From assembly GCF_024139115.2 (NCBI RefSeq), contig NC_085141.1, forward strand, positions 378,850,995 through 378,914,994: a stretch of DNA of 64,000 bases, given 5' to 3'. Below are positions 56,801 through 63,001 of this stretch, piece by piece. Source of the DNA: Armigeres subalbatus. Its lineage: Eukaryota; Arthropoda; Insecta; Diptera; Culicidae. A program made the translations under genes and the position numbers. Each line of letters begins with the position of its first letter. The first letter of the stretch is position 1. The notes below the pieces were generated by a model that had not been told where the DNA came from, made no database searches, and saw nothing but the letters and a program-made list of their open reading frames with translations.

Positions 56801-57162
56801 TTTTCAACTGAGGAATCTCCGTTCCGGAAGCAACTACGAGGCGCGTGTGCAGGCCAGAAATAGCCACGGTTGGAATCAGCTGTCGAGTATTCTTCACTTT
56901 TCTACTCGGACGGAGGGTGAGTTTCATGGTTTGGGATAGTTTGGAGCTGAAAATTGATTCGTCACAATGTCTAATTTTTTCTCCAGAAAAAGAACAGGAA
57001 CCATCAGCCCAACCAGCCGTGCACGGATTCAGCTTGCTCGACAAAAGTCGACTCATATTTGGGAGCGGAGCCAACAGTTCTTATTTCCATAAAACTTCTT
57101 ACTTGTGTGCCCTTACTCTTGGACTGATAGTCTCTACCTTTGTAAAGATGACAACATTTTAA
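29733..57162 (+). CDS. Klingon/Wrapper-like adhesion protein: 3 Ig + FN3, GPI-anchored (spliced, 8 coding exons)
   Basis: Joined coding exons are 29733-29805, 42935-43078, 43311-43660, 43758-43908, 44068-44225, 56273-56419, 56487-56916 and 56987-57162: 1629 nt, 542 residues. All junctions are GT-AG and in phase. Residues 1-25 form a signal peptide. Ig1 has C67, W82 and C131 with the DAGDYIC motif; Ig2 has C174, W186 and C220; Ig3 has C263, W275 and C315 (DFGNYTC). Residues 342-484 are an FN3 domain with a long Tyr/Gly/His-rich insertion. A hydrophobic tail (523-537) after small residues (510-516) predicts a GPI anchor. Sequons include N70, N199, N304 and N352. Three Ig plus one FN3 plus GPI is the plan of Drosophila Klingon and Wrapper, neural or glial surface adhesion proteins. 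Exact orthology among klg, wrapper and relatives is not settled. Confidence 0.9.
29931..30108. mobile_element. 178-bp TA-flanked MITE (CACCCGATT ends) in intron 1
   Basis: Starts CACCCGATTTTATTTTCACA and ends GTGTCAAAAAGAATCGGGTG, with TA on each side (29929 and 30109), as in Tc1/mariner-type MITEs. Internal CACACGG words are also inverted. Confidence 0.75.
30111..31068. other. Intron 1 sequence without recognised features
   Basis: Strongly AT-rich; nothing supported. Confidence 0.4.
31069..31255 (+). pseudogene. LINE family 1 fragment around the FADD box
   Basis: Reads through CFVDDMDIVGRTFAKM and YIRLKCEATKVGLVMNASKT, closely parallel to copy A at 20607-20810. The canonical FADD is FVDD here, and a frameshift precedes it near 31115. 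Isolated fragment in intron 1. Confidence 0.8.
31538..32760. mobile_element. 1.2-kb foldback element in intron 1
   Basis: Ends GTTCATTAGACTTCTTCA and TGAAGGGGTCTAATGTTC are inverted. Inward, GTATCAAAAATTCAACCGGT, CTTATGCTAAAATAAGCC, TTTTTGGGCTATTTTCAA, AATTCTTGAATTTATGAC and CCCTGGACATTTGA all have inverted partners in the right half. Arms are about 550-600 bp and diverged, with the centre near 32150. No protein or target duplication seen. Confidence 0.8.
32761..33075. other. Intron 1 sequence without recognised features
   Basis: No coding sequence or repeat ends supported. Immediately followed by the remnant mariner end (AAGCTA at 33082-33087) and the LINE. Confidence 0.35.
33088..35864 (+). 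pseudogene. LINE family 2, 5'-truncated, three nonsense codons, 12-bp TSD
   Basis: TTATTAAAGCTA occurs at 33076-33087 and 35865-35876, a perfect 12-bp target duplication. One reading frame runs from about 33096 to 35855, broken only by in-frame stops at 33471 (TGA), 33945 (TGA) and 35022 (TAG). It encodes the rest of an APE endonuclease (IIQCYAPT, CLGDSNAKIGS, NQIDHICISR, SDHHLL), a linker, RT (KAPGVERISAEML, QQAGFRTGRSC, FIDYEKAFDRL, GVRQGCILSPLLF, LADDVALLA) and a C-terminal domain ending near GYRIHK. The tail is ATAAGTAAGTAAG. The catalytic box reads LADD. It is a recent, inactive copy; clade not settled. Confidence 0.9.
35871..36698 (-). pseudogene. Tc1/mariner element remnant with transposase fragments
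   Basis: Inverted ends AAGCTATGTCCATTTAGAAT and their complement (27 bp match) are flanked by TA at 35869 and 36699. On the - strand a transposase reads IDDGTYVKIDFGQLPSQKFF in 36643-36311. After a stop and shifted bases it continues in 36271-35969 with FWSDLASCHYS and NCPQLRPIE, the typical second and third catalytic regions of mariner-type DDE transposases. The N-terminal DNA-binding part is missing; 828 bp is short for this group. The LINE above inserted six bases into its left end, so AAGCTA also remains at 33082-33087. Confidence 0.85.
36996..37189. mobile_element. 194-bp TA-flanked MITE (CAGTCAAACCTCC ends)
   Basis: CAGTCAAACCTCCATGAGTC at the left and GACTCATGGAGGTTTGACTG at the right, with TA duplications at 36994 and 37190. 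Internal GACTCATGG/CCATGAGTC words are also inverted. The ends resemble those of pogo/Tc1-type MITEs. A decayed relative lies at 38228-38275. Confidence 0.8.
37265..37320 (+). mobile_element. CTTTCTCGT-type element, end fragment (copy 4)
   Basis: ACACGAGAAAGGCACCATCA and GCTAGGTGAATCATTCTG match the tail of copy 1 (10388-10430). The rest of the element is not recognisable. Confidence 0.6.
37480..37885. repeat. ATGATCCATAA short-repeat block with orientation switch
   Basis: Spaced ATGATCCATAATTTTGG units up to about 37570, then the reverse TTATGGATCATATTACCAAAA units to about 37880. The pattern mirrors the other foldback arms in this window, with a unit of about 20 bp. Confidence 0.75.
37950..38185. 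repeat. TCACTTCTCAC and GGCCGAATGTCATTTGG inverted block
   Basis: TCTCACTTTTCACTATT-type words are followed by an inverted pair, GAATGTCATTTGGACGAAAG and CTTTCGTCCAAATGACATTC, near 38050 and 38145. The same two motifs occur together in the element at 50872-54041, so this is a small or truncated relative. Confidence 0.7.
38190..39124. other. Intron 1 sequence without recognised features
   Basis: A MITE relic (38228-38275) is the only recognisable piece. Short open frames such as 38379-38573 are not supported. Confidence 0.35.
39125..40364 (+). pseudogene. LINE family 1 copy B, 5' part (endonuclease, internal deletion, FADD)
   Basis: An APE endonuclease begins near 39160 in broken frame and is open from 39273 to 39737 (VHCPHEGRPDDVKE, IVIGDMNTQVG), continuing in another frame with IDHVLIDGKFF and ESDHNLVAVCL. 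After about 40035 the sequence jumps directly to the region just before the RT box, TKSVQLFGFADDIDIMA, so roughly the first half of the RT is deleted. The copy is then split at 40365 by an insertion and resumes at 41693. Confidence 0.85.
40369..41688. mobile_element. 1.3-kb TTAA-flanked insertion splitting LINE copy B
   Basis: TTAA at 40365-40368 and 41689-41692 flank the insert. Removing it with one TTAA restores TACTTTAAACTCCG, which aligns without a gap to TACTTTGGACTCCG in LINE copy A (20973 region), so the boundaries are exact. TTAA duplication is typical of piggyBac-type elements. The ends (GGTGAAGGTGGGTTG and, reversed, GGACATAGTTGGAAG) match weakly, and GAGTACCA occurs near both. No transposase is visible. 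Confidence 0.75.
40442..41165. mobile_element. 724-bp TA-flanked element (GGGTGGTTCAAAAA ends), nested
   Basis: Left GGGTGGTTCAAAAA and right TTTTTGAGCCACCC are inverted with one mismatch and flanked by TA (40440 and 41166). It lies within the TTAA insertion. No transposase frame seen, so a non-autonomous Tc1/mariner-type element is likely. Confidence 0.75.
41693..42168 (+). pseudogene. LINE family 1 copy B, 3' part
   Basis: Continues the C-terminal domain: RVRQRTKLTTYKTLIRPVV, a stop after HET, then MLVEDQRAQGVFERKVLRTI and RRRMNHELYQLLGEPS, with later frameshifts and stops. It matches copy A from about 20980 onward. The 3' tail is missing; the copy ends near the GGCCACCTCGG word. Confidence 0.8.
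42202..42480 (+). mobile_element. tRNA-derived SINE (Feilai-like), copy 2
   Basis: Head GGGCCCTCCTTATACGTGCG with pol III box B GGTTCGATTCC near 42267, a body shared with the copies at 18746 and 45545, and the tail GCCAATAAGAAGAAGAAG. Near full length. A target duplication was not found. Confidence 0.85.
42481..42934. other. End of intron 1
   Basis: No mobile-element ends recognised. Ends in TTATCTTATCTTGACAG, the acceptor for coding exon 2. Confidence 0.5.
42935..43078 (+). CDS. Coding exon 2: start of Ig1
   Basis: 144 nt after TTGACAG. Encodes residues 26-72 and ends VVLPCKINET, holding the first Ig1 cysteine (C67) and a sequon at N70. Donor AG|GTAAAAG is acceptable. Phase 1 at both ends. 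Confidence 0.9.
43311..43660 (+). CDS. Coding exon 3: rest of Ig1 and first half of Ig2
   Basis: 350 nt behind a long pyrimidine tract ending CCCCCCAG. Encodes YVLAWKRGIAVLTAG, the Ig1 core, then IQDVHIGDAGDYICQIG with the second cysteine, and Ig2 through RGSGNPMPRIIWSRR. GNPxPxIxW is typical of lachesin/klingon-type Ig2. Ends in frame at CGG|GTAAGT. Confidence 0.95.
43758..43908 (+). CDS. Coding exon 4: second half of Ig2
   Basis: 151 nt after GTTGCAG. Encodes NKLLPTGDANLTES through SSGHYLCTADNRVGQP and ends one base into a codon before GTGAGT. Confidence 0.95.
44068..44225 (+). CDS. Coding exon 5: first half of Ig3
   Basis: 158 nt after AACTTAG. Encodes VPEIEIEQQTVHSGVG, then LTCIVHAEP and VVWLKEM with the Ig3 cysteine and tryptophan. 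Ends in frame at CAG|GTATGT, before the 12-kb intron 5. Confidence 0.95.
44349..44850. mobile_element. 502-bp TA-flanked MITE (GGGTAACGGTACC ends) in intron 5
   Basis: Left GGGTAACGGTACCAATAGTG and right CACTAAGGGTACGGTTACCC are inverted and flanked by TA (44347 and 44851). CCACTAT-GGT words repeat within it. No coding sequence. Confidence 0.8.
44960..45420. repeat. Degenerate AATTCCTCCGAA satellite with orientation switch
   Basis: Loose ~22-bp units such as GAATTCCTCCGAAGATTCC up to about 45210, then reverse-type units (TTCGAAAGGGAAATCGC). Similar loose repeats occur near 55960-56140. Too diverged to phase exactly. Confidence 0.45.
45545..45835 (-). mobile_element. tRNA-derived SINE (Feilai-like), copy 3, full length with 14-bp TSD
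   Basis: TGACATAACTTAGT flanks it perfectly at 45531-45544 and 45836-45849. On the - strand it runs from GGGCCCTCCTTAGCCGTGCG through box B GGTTCGATTCCCGG, a body of about 200 bp and a tail of AAGAAGAAGAA. The head is tRNA-like. The family matches my memory of Feilai, a SINE of Aedes mosquitoes. It lies antisense in intron 5 and is the best-preserved of the three copies. Confidence 0.9.
46480..46641 (+). repeat. Degenerate long-unit satellite, left piece
   Basis: Contains GTGTTCTAGGTTCTCTAAAC, then GGAAGTTGAGTG and ATTGGTCTACAA. These words recur after the hAT element (49431-50350) and in reverse at 54400-54540 and 55256-55430. The unit is roughly 170-200 bp. Confidence 0.6.
46795..47012. 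mobile_element. 218-bp TA-flanked MITE inside the hAT element
   Basis: Left GGGCAAATGATGTATTTTGA pairs with right CCAAAATACCATTGTTACCC, and GAACATCTGAATACATTTTG with its inverted partner. TA at 46793 and 47013. Confidence 0.75.
48548..48633. mobile_element. 86-bp TTAA-flanked mini-MITE
   Basis: GAGTGGCGACATGTG and its inverted partner (CAAGTGTCGCCACTC-type) lie between TTAA duplications at 48544 and 48634. Very short; located in the hAT element. Confidence 0.65.
49431..50350 (+). repeat. Degenerate long-unit satellite, right piece
   Basis: Diverged units share GTCCAACGCAGATGTTCTAG, GTTCTCCAAATCATCCGG, GTTCAATTGGTCTGCCAGG and ATCGAACCGATAGCAACC words at irregular spacing of about 170-200 bp. 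A MITE lies at 49582-49675. Confidence 0.65.
49582..49675. mobile_element. Foldback MITE family 1, copy 4 (short)
   Basis: GTCATTAGACGAGTTT and AAACTCGTCTAATGAC form the palindrome. The right end continues AGTGAAGACATTTCACTGAA, which is the outer end of copy 1 at 13080 in reverse. Confidence 0.7.
50351..50530. mobile_element. 180-bp palindromic MITE
   Basis: Near-perfect hairpin: TTGTTTGACTATTATCGG, CTTTCAGTCTTATAAAGCAG, CTAAAACGTTATTGCGTC and TTTTCCGACGTTTCGGTG all have inverted partners around a short TATTTCACCGTCACC loop. No clear target duplication. Confidence 0.8.
51003..51415. repeat. GTGAGACGTCTCAC inverted-repeat block
   Basis: Alternating GAAAAGTGAGAAG and CTTCTCACTTTTC runs centre repeatedly on GAGACGTCTCAC (about 51108, 51195, 51253, 51328, 51382), forming a chain of small hairpins. 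Companion words occur at 37950-38130. Confidence 0.8.
51420..52294 (+). repeat. 17-bp tandem array (TCGGCCAAATGTCCTAT)
   Basis: About 50 copies of a 17-bp unit. The array is open in all three forward frames (up to 276 residues, 51486-52316) because 17 bp cycles through all frames and the unit has no stop. The apparent proteins are periodic (17 residues per 51 bp) and are not genes. A further 120 bp of the same array follows the nested element (53834-53945). Confidence 0.9.
52295..53824. mobile_element. 1.5-kb foldback element with 9-bp TSD, nested in the 17-bp array
   Basis: TGTCCTATC flanks it at 52286-52294 and 53825-53833. Ends GAGTCTGGGTCATTTGGCAT and, reversed, GGGAGCGGGCCATTTGGCAT match. 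Arms are repeats of CATTTGGCATAACGG (left) and its complement (right), about 150 and 190 bp. The middle is a ~60-bp satellite. Because the flank is itself part of a 17-bp repeat, the duplication is less decisive than elsewhere. No protein encoded. Confidence 0.75.
52600..53440 (+). repeat. ~60-bp satellite (AATCCGGGCAAGCGCCTAC)
   Basis: About a dozen diverged units containing GGGATCACATCCACCATTG, CCATAATCCGGGCAAGCG and CCTACTTTTAAAGAA at spacing near 60 bp. Forms the core of the nested foldback element. Confidence 0.85.
54548..55247. mobile_element. 700-bp hAT-type MITE with perfect 8-bp TSD
   Basis: CTCTAAGG flanks it at 54540-54547 and 55248-55255. Left end CAGAGCCAAACCTTTGGGT and reversed right end CATGGTTTCCCAAACTGTGG align loosely, both leading to CGACCC-rich sequence. 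A Helitron-like element is inserted inside. No transposase. Confidence 0.8.
54807..55056 (+). mobile_element. Non-autonomous Helitron-like element, copy 2, nested in hAT
   Basis: Starts TCTATATACATAAAAATG after an A and ends GGGTCTGCTAG before a T. A short CGAA/TTCG stem lies about 9 nt from the end. Its start resembles that of the copy at 23453-23744 (TCTATATA...AGAAATGA). Confidence 0.75.
55256..55430 (-). repeat. Long-unit satellite, reversed orientation
   Basis: GCTGGATTGCTATCGGTTTG, GGTAGACCACTTGAACT and AGAACCTAGAACATCTGCG are the complement of words at 49431-50350. Related reversed units flank the hAT MITE on its left (54400-54540). Confidence 0.65.
55431..56272. other. End of intron 5; one unexplained antisense frame
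   Basis: A 95-residue antisense frame (55625-55912) is Lys/Tyr-rich and starts with ATG, but it matches no family I know. Ends in TATCCTTCCCAG, the acceptor for exon 6. Confidence 0.4.
56273..56419 (+). CDS. Coding exon 6: second half of Ig3
   Basis: 147 nt, in frame at both ends. Encodes AHGNKHSLIIRNVSRFDFGN, then YTCQASNLLGTDRGTLHL, the Ig3 second cysteine and final strand. Donor TCG|GTAAGT. Confidence 0.95.
56487..56916 (+). CDS. Coding exon 7: FN3 domain
   Basis: 430 nt after CACCACAG. Encodes NVTWSVESYSPIEEYRLFF at the start and SGSNYEARVQARNSHGWNQL at the end, the W and YxxRVxAxNxxGW signatures of FN3. An acidic, Tyr/Gly/His-rich loop of about 60 residues separates them, longer than in a minimal FN3. 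Ends one base into a codon before GTGAGT. Confidence 0.9.
56987..57162 (+). CDS. Coding exon 8: stalk and GPI-signal tail
   Basis: 176 nt after TTCTCCAG, ending in TAA. Encodes a short polar stalk, a small-residue stretch (GSGANSS) suited to GPI attachment, and the hydrophobic YLCALTLGLIVSTFV followed by KMTTF. There is no cytoplasmic domain. Confidence 0.85.
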
Positions 57163-57328
57163 TTGCCCATCTGTGGCGCAGACTGAATTTCTTGGCTTTT
57201 CTTCAGAAATAATTTAGCGTTTAAAATTGAAGTATTTTCTAAGTAATCAAGTGTGATTGAAAATTAGTGTAAAAAACTTGGAAAGATAAAATGGTATTTA
57301 TTTGGAAACATCCGTAATGCATGAGCTC

Positions 57329-57334
57329 AATAAA
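57329..57334 (+). terminator. Candidate polyadenylation signal
   Basis: AATAAA 167 bp after the stop codon, the first such hexamer downstream. The 3' end is inferred. Confidence 0.5.
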
Positions 57335-58263
57335 AAAGAACAACAACTCAAGATCATAAAACAAATGTAGAATGCGTTTCCATTAATGCGTCATATATGT
57401 CGAACACTAAGCAAATCCACGTGAAATCGATATAAAATCTCGATTTATGCAATATTTGACACAATTGTTCCTTTCCGAAAGTAATTAGACCAGTTCTTGT
57501 TATTTCCCTTCATTTTCAGAAAATTATACGTTTCCGAAAACTCATTTTTTTTCAAAACAGTTTTTAATCTATTGTTATGAAAAAAGACAAAGAGTACTAC
57601 TTTCAAGAAAATATACGACACCATAGGATTAATTTGAACTTAAATCACGAAACAATTAGTTTTTCTGGAATTTTGCTGTGACGGTTTTCAACGGCTCCTG
57701 TTATTATATTTTAAATTTTTAAATTATTCAATTTTTCATAAAATATTGAGATATCAGACAAATCGTTGTGGAAATACAATAAAAAAATAAAAGTCACTTT
57801 TTCGTCATACGAACTTAATGGTGAGCACTTTATGCGTCTGCATGTCCATTCACACGGTAATGTATCAGTTGTGGAGAGTAGACGAATTCAAGAGGTAAGA
57901 AAAAGGACAGCTGATGGTCACAAACAACTGAATCCTACATGTGGAAGTAGGTGAGAACTGTGTAAAATCTTGTACGAGGCAAAATGATCAACCATATAAA
58001 ATCAATTGTACAATCGATTATACTACATTTCTGAGACAATTTTTTTTTATGACAAATTAATATCAGTTGTTCATTATCCAGTTGAAACGAAAATATTGAG
58101 AAAAGCCCTTCCATTTTCACCGTGGTTCCAAGGGGCCCTTTCGTGTGCATAGGTGAAACGACTTCGTCATTAGATCTGAATAACCAGTGCGGGGGGGGGT
58201 GGTGGCTTGCGCTCCTTTTCAGTGAAAAAAATAAACAAACGAGCATAAATTCTGTACAAAATA
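57335..58263. other. Downstream intergenic sequence
   Basis: AT-rich, with nothing recognised. A short G-run is at 58191-58199. Confidence 0.35.
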
Positions 58264-58461
58264 GGGACACGGCAGGTATTTCCGTCCATCGTCGTAGGGG
58301 CTAAAACCAACAACGAAAGCAACGTACATTTGCTAGAACTCCACTATAGCAGAACGTTTCTCCTGAGCTTACGATTTGGTACGTATGAGTTTTACAAAAA
58401 AGCGTCTCTTTTATTGGTTTTCGAGACTTTGACGAACAGACGAAAATACCTGCCGTGTCCC
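58264..58461. mobile_element. 198-bp TA-flanked MITE (GGGACACGGCAGGTATT ends)
   Basis: GGGACACGGCAGGTATTTCC at the left and AAAATACCTGCCGTGTCCC at the right, with TA at 58262 and 58462. No coding content. Confidence 0.8.
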
Positions 58462-58845
58462 TACATCGATTTGTTTTTCTTTCACCTCACACTTTCAATT
58501 CGTTAAGATGAACAAACAACCATGCGTTTTGAAGAATCAGATTATTGGAAAGCTACATTTTAGGTGCACCAACGGATTTTTTTTAGGAAGGTGCCCATTA
58601 GTATTAAATTATAATTCGTTGTGAGTTTTAGACGGACATTTCAAAACCGCCGACCTATGCTTTACAATGAAGGATTCTTTCGTCTCTCACGATCGCCTGT
58701 CATTATTGTTCTACCTCTCATATTTGTGAATTAGTCATTTTACTTTTTTTATATCTTCAGACATAATTCAATGACTTTTGACATGATGAACATGATTGTC
58801 ATTTCTACATGTGAATTTTCCCACCTATTATGTAGCCCAGGGCTA

Positions 58846-59475
58846 ATCTTACTTACTTTACTTATGGATCCTGTACACCTCCGGTGGTGCAAAGGGCCGA
58901 CTTGAAAGATCTCCATCCTGAGCGTTGCCCGGCTATCGCTTTAACCTGTTGCCAGGTTAGATTTCGGTCGACTTCTTTTATTTCTTTATTGAGGCTTCGC
59001 CGCCATGAGCCTCTGGGTCTGCCTCTGCTGCAATGTCTCGCTGGGCTCCAGTCTAATGCTTGTTTACAGGTTTCGTTTCCGCCCTTACGTAGAGTGTTGC
59101 CGACCCAGCTCCACTTCCGAACCCGAATTTCTGTTGCTATCGGCCTCTGGTGACAACGACGATGGAGCTCGTTGTTTGAGATCCAGTTGTGAGGCCACCA
59201 GGCCCGAATTATATACCGCAGGCATTTGTTAATGAACACCTGCAGCCGTTAAGTGTTCTCAACTGATACACACCATGTTTCGCTAGCGTATAACAGCACA
59301 GATTTCACGTTAGAGTTGAAAATTCGTTTTTTGGTGCGTTCACTTATCTGCCTGTTTTTCCAGATATTTCTTAAACTCGCAAAGGCAACCCTTGCTTTCT
59401 TTATCCGTGCGCCTATGTCGGTCTTGGTACCGCCGTCTATCGCCATTTGGCTACCAAGATATTGGAAGCTTTCAA
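58846..59475 (-). pseudogene. LINE family 2, 3' fragment
   Basis: Antisense copy of the C-terminal domain of the element at 33088-35864: ESFQYLGSQMAIDGGTKTD, LLYASETWCVSVENT, then RLQVFINKCLRY to the end. A TAA replaces the CAA after VENT (59249). Shares the TAAG-type tail (complement at 58846-58865). CAGGGCTA at 58838-58845 and 59476-59483 is a candidate 8-bp target duplication. Confidence 0.85.
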
Positions 59476-59483
59476 CAGGGCTA

Positions 59484-60169
59484 GGGCCAATCGGACAATG
59501 CGAAAATCTGTTAAACCAATCAGACCATCCGTGAGTAAAATTGTGACAAACAAATACGTCAATAGTACTACCACATAGCACAACAGACATAACTGTTTCA
59601 AAATTTTGAGCACAAAAAGCATCGTTCAAAAATAACTCACACTATCTATAATAAACAATGCACTTGGTCAAACGCGCACCACAGGTGGTCATTTGGCCAT
59701 CTGAAGAATATTCGAATGCACCGTTGAAAAGGGGAACGACGGAAAATGTCTGAGTGTTATGTCTGTTAGTCTGTGGTATTTTTACCAATATCGTGAAGTA
59801 GTACTTTTCTGATCATCTGAGAACTTGCTTAGGTATACCAAGTAAGCGAGTAAAAATCGCATTAACCCTTTCAGGACGGATGGGTCCTATATGCCCAGCG
59901 TTTTAGATTGGCTGTGTGAAATAGCAGAAGAGAGATAAGTCCCCACTTTCTTCAGCAAAACTGTTCACCAGGATATTGACTGTGTAGGAAAAATATCGAG
60001 GGTCAAGTTTGACAATACCCTGAAAACCCAGATATCCGAAACCTTGAAAAGATTTGGCTTCTGATTTGGCAACGAATCTGACATGTTAGAATCCTAAACC
60101 ACATTGTTTGACAGTTATGAATACTCAAACAAGCTGGGCCATCCTAAACTTTATGCTTGTTATTTATTT
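59484..60169. other. Non-coding stretch without recognised features
   Basis: Nothing supported beyond a short sequence near 59880 (CGGATGGGTCCTATATGCCC) that looks repeat-like. Confidence 0.35.
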
Positions 60170-60450
60170 TCATGAATACAAGATGCTTAAGGTACTTTAA
60201 AACGTTCTGGAGTTCAGCCCGCGGCATCTACCGGACAAACCAAGGTTTCTGCAATGTCCTGATCATTGGTATACACCCAATCTGGTTCAATAGGCATATA
60301 CGCATCGTGCAAAGCCTATTTCTCCGAATACGAGATGCTCATGTTACTCCAAAACGCTCAGGAGTTCAGCCCACGGTATTTATCGCCCTCATCGTCAGTA
60401 TAAGTACTCCAGCAATCCGGTTCAGTTGGCTTATACGCAAGATGCAAATT
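60170..60450 (+). repeat. 162-bp tandem duplication, two diverged units
   Basis: TACAAGATGCTTAAGG near 60178 and TACGAGATGCTCATG near 60340 each start a unit continuing with GGAGTTCAGCCCRCGG. The period is about 162 bp. Confidence 0.6.
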
Positions 60451-60639
60451 CACACTCAATAATTTTTTTGTCTTATGATTGCATAGATATTTTTGGACAT
60501 TTTGTTTCTAGAGATATTTTCTGATTCATCCGAGGATATGTACTCCAGAACCTTTTGGAAATTTAACACCTTTTTAATTCTTTCTATACTAGTTTTGGCA
60601 GGATCGAGAGGAAAAAAATCAAATCTGTACGTTAAATCC

Positions 60640-61094
60640 ATGTAAAAAAAACCTTGATTAATCCACCTAGCAGTGATGATGCCTTTCTCGTGCATTATAA
60701 AATATATTGAAAAAATCAATCACATGAGAAAATCCAAAAAAGTTCTTTAGGGGAATATATCACATTTTTCGATCATTTTGTGCATTGATTTAAATGCATT
60801 GTCACCACCTTTAAAAAAATTCGGCTTTGATTTTTTTTTCTAAAACACAATGATTTTTCAATAATTCCGAAATGCAATGTCCAATCGAGCCAATTTTCAA
60901 TAGCAAAAAATGGGACCGCATTCCCTGCCGAATGCACCTTGTAAATTGAGTAAATCGGACAATGCTAAGTTCCAAAAAGTGTATCTACAAAATTTGTACA
61001 CATACAGACATCACCTAAGTTCGTCGAGCTGAGTCGATCGGTATATAACACTATGGGTCTCCGGGTCTTCTATCAACTCTGATGTACGAGAAAG
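60640..61094 (-). mobile_element. CTTTCTCGT-type element, copy 2
   Basis: Reverse-oriented relative of the element at 9881-10430. CTTTCTCGTGCATTATAAAA (60683) and GTACGAGAAAG (61094) are inverted ends, preceded by the conserved GATTAATCCACCTAGCAG tail. Shares GACATCACC, TCGTCGAGCTGAGTCGATCG and GAGCCAATTTTCAATAGCA with copy 1. Confidence 0.75.
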
Positions 61095-61879
61095 TCAAAA
61101 AGTCGTCCTTGTTTCATGATATATATTTATATATATCAAATATATTTCGTAATAGATCTAAGGAAACACGATGCGATAAAATAGTGTGTTTGATTTTTTT
61201 AAATTTTAATATGAGACTACAACATAAAAATTTGTATTATATGGAAAAACAAAAAAAAGCGTTTTATACCATGCATTCCAAGTGTTTTCGAGTACAGAGT
61301 TGATAACATATAATGTAGAGATTTTTATAGATAGATTATAGAATTGAGGTAAACTAGCCCAGGGCTAAAAACTTTATTCATGAAGAGAAAGAAAGATAGT
61401 AGAATAACTGATAAAACATATTTAAATCCAACTAAACTTTTCAGTGCAATGTTTTGGAATCATTTTAATACTGCGTTTTGGCAGTTCACAATTTTGAAAA
61501 CCATTTGAATTCCTTTGCATCATTCTAGAGAGAAAACCGAAAAAATATTATAATTATAAAACATCATGCAGTAGGTTTCGACCAAGAAGATCCAGTCATG
61601 CTCCGTATCCGGAATGATCCATTATGCATAAGGGTAATAGGTCATTATGAATCATAAGTGTTGGGAAAACTCAAATTCTCAAATCTCATCCACGATTCGA
61701 ATTTGCATCTCATCCACGATTGCAGATTTGCATCATTGCATGACTTTTTTTTTGTTTTTTTTCTTTCATTCCATCGAATTAACTTTCTTTGCTTATAAAT
61801 GGATAATAAGTCCATGTGTAAACATAAAATACGCTTCGATTGAGTTTTGACGCGGCAGCAAAAAAAATTAACATAAACA
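61095..61879. other. Non-coding stretch without recognised features
   Basis: AT-rich, no supported feature. A short direct duplication of TCTCATCCACGATT lies near 61684 and 61710. Confidence 0.35.
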
Positions 61880-62490
61880 ATTAGAAACTTTCCAAAAAAA
61901 TAGGAAATTGCCAATAAAGAAATCAGAGTATAGGAAAATAAGTATAAAATTCCCCTTAATAATGCAAAATTTCCACAAACAATTCAGAATTTTCCACAAA
62001 ACAAAAATAAATTAGCTCTTTTAAAAGCAAAAATTGCAATTATAAAAGAAGAATTTTCCAAAAAGAAGTCAAAATGTCCCTTAAAAGAAAAATTATATTC
62101 ACATAAATAAATCAAAATTAGGAATAAACAATTAGAAATTTTCCACAAAATGATTTTTTTTTCATTAAGAAATAAAACTTTCCACAAAGTAATCAATTAA
62201 AAAAACAATTAAATTTCCATAAACGATAAACGTTTTTAAGAAAGGGGTGGAAAAATGCACAGTTTTATTGTTTTTTTGTTCTTTATTAGTTATTTTATGG
62301 GAATTTTTAAATTCTTTGTGAAAAAAAAAATATTTGAAAATTTTGTTATTGGACATTTTGAATTTTTTTCAATGGATAATTTTTGGAAAATTCCTAATTG
62401 TTTATGGAAATTTTATATTTATTGATTGCTTATACCCTGATTTCTTTATTGACAATTTCCTATTTGTTTATGGAAATTTTCTAATTTCTT
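61880..62490. repeat. AT-rich ~21-bp satellite in inverted halves
   Basis: AATTTTCCACAAAACAATTAG-type units fill 61880-62210. The reverse form (TTGTTTATGGAAATTTTCT) fills 62330-62490, with the switch near 62270. Another example of a satellite folding back on itself. Confidence 0.65.
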
Positions 62491-62644
62491 GACGATTTTT
62501 GAAGGGAAATCATTTTTCGGTGAATGAGCGAAACAATGCCATTAAAGTTCATTGGCTATTTTCCAGGACAATAATTTACAATGTTCTGAAAACTCAGATG
62601 TGAATGTGTAGGTACATTATGTGGAAGATTTCGATTTGCAAAAT

Positions 62645-62745
62645 ACATTGGAGGTAACCACTTTCCTTCGATGGGACTCGAATCCACGACCCTTAGTACG
62701 ATAAACTGGTGATTTTAACCAACTCAACTACGTAGGACCTCCGTC
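62645..62745 (-). mobile_element. tRNA-like SINE head or tRNA pseudogene
   Basis: On the - strand it reads TAGTTGAGTTGGTTA (A-box-like) and, 30 bases later, GGATTCGAGTCCC (B-box-like) within a tRNA-sized stretch. It differs from the Feilai-like SINE. No intact cloverleaf could be drawn by eye, so a functional tRNA is unlikely. Confidence 0.5.
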
Positions 62746-63001
62746 GGCCTTCGCAACGCAGCGGCTACTGAATGAGCCCGAGATTTCTAAATCGGACGCA
62801 TAGTCGTAGCACTAACAATCCATTTCCCAAGCCAGCACTTCCACATGTGTATAGTACACATTTACATTAGAGTGAGCGTGAGTATTTAAATTGTCTGGCG
62901 GCTACACATTCTCTATCAGCAAATGTACTGATCAAGTAGAGGTTGTGTGTGCTATTTGCCAGTAGGTCGTCAAGCCCAGACCAGTTGATTCAAAAGTATA
63001 A

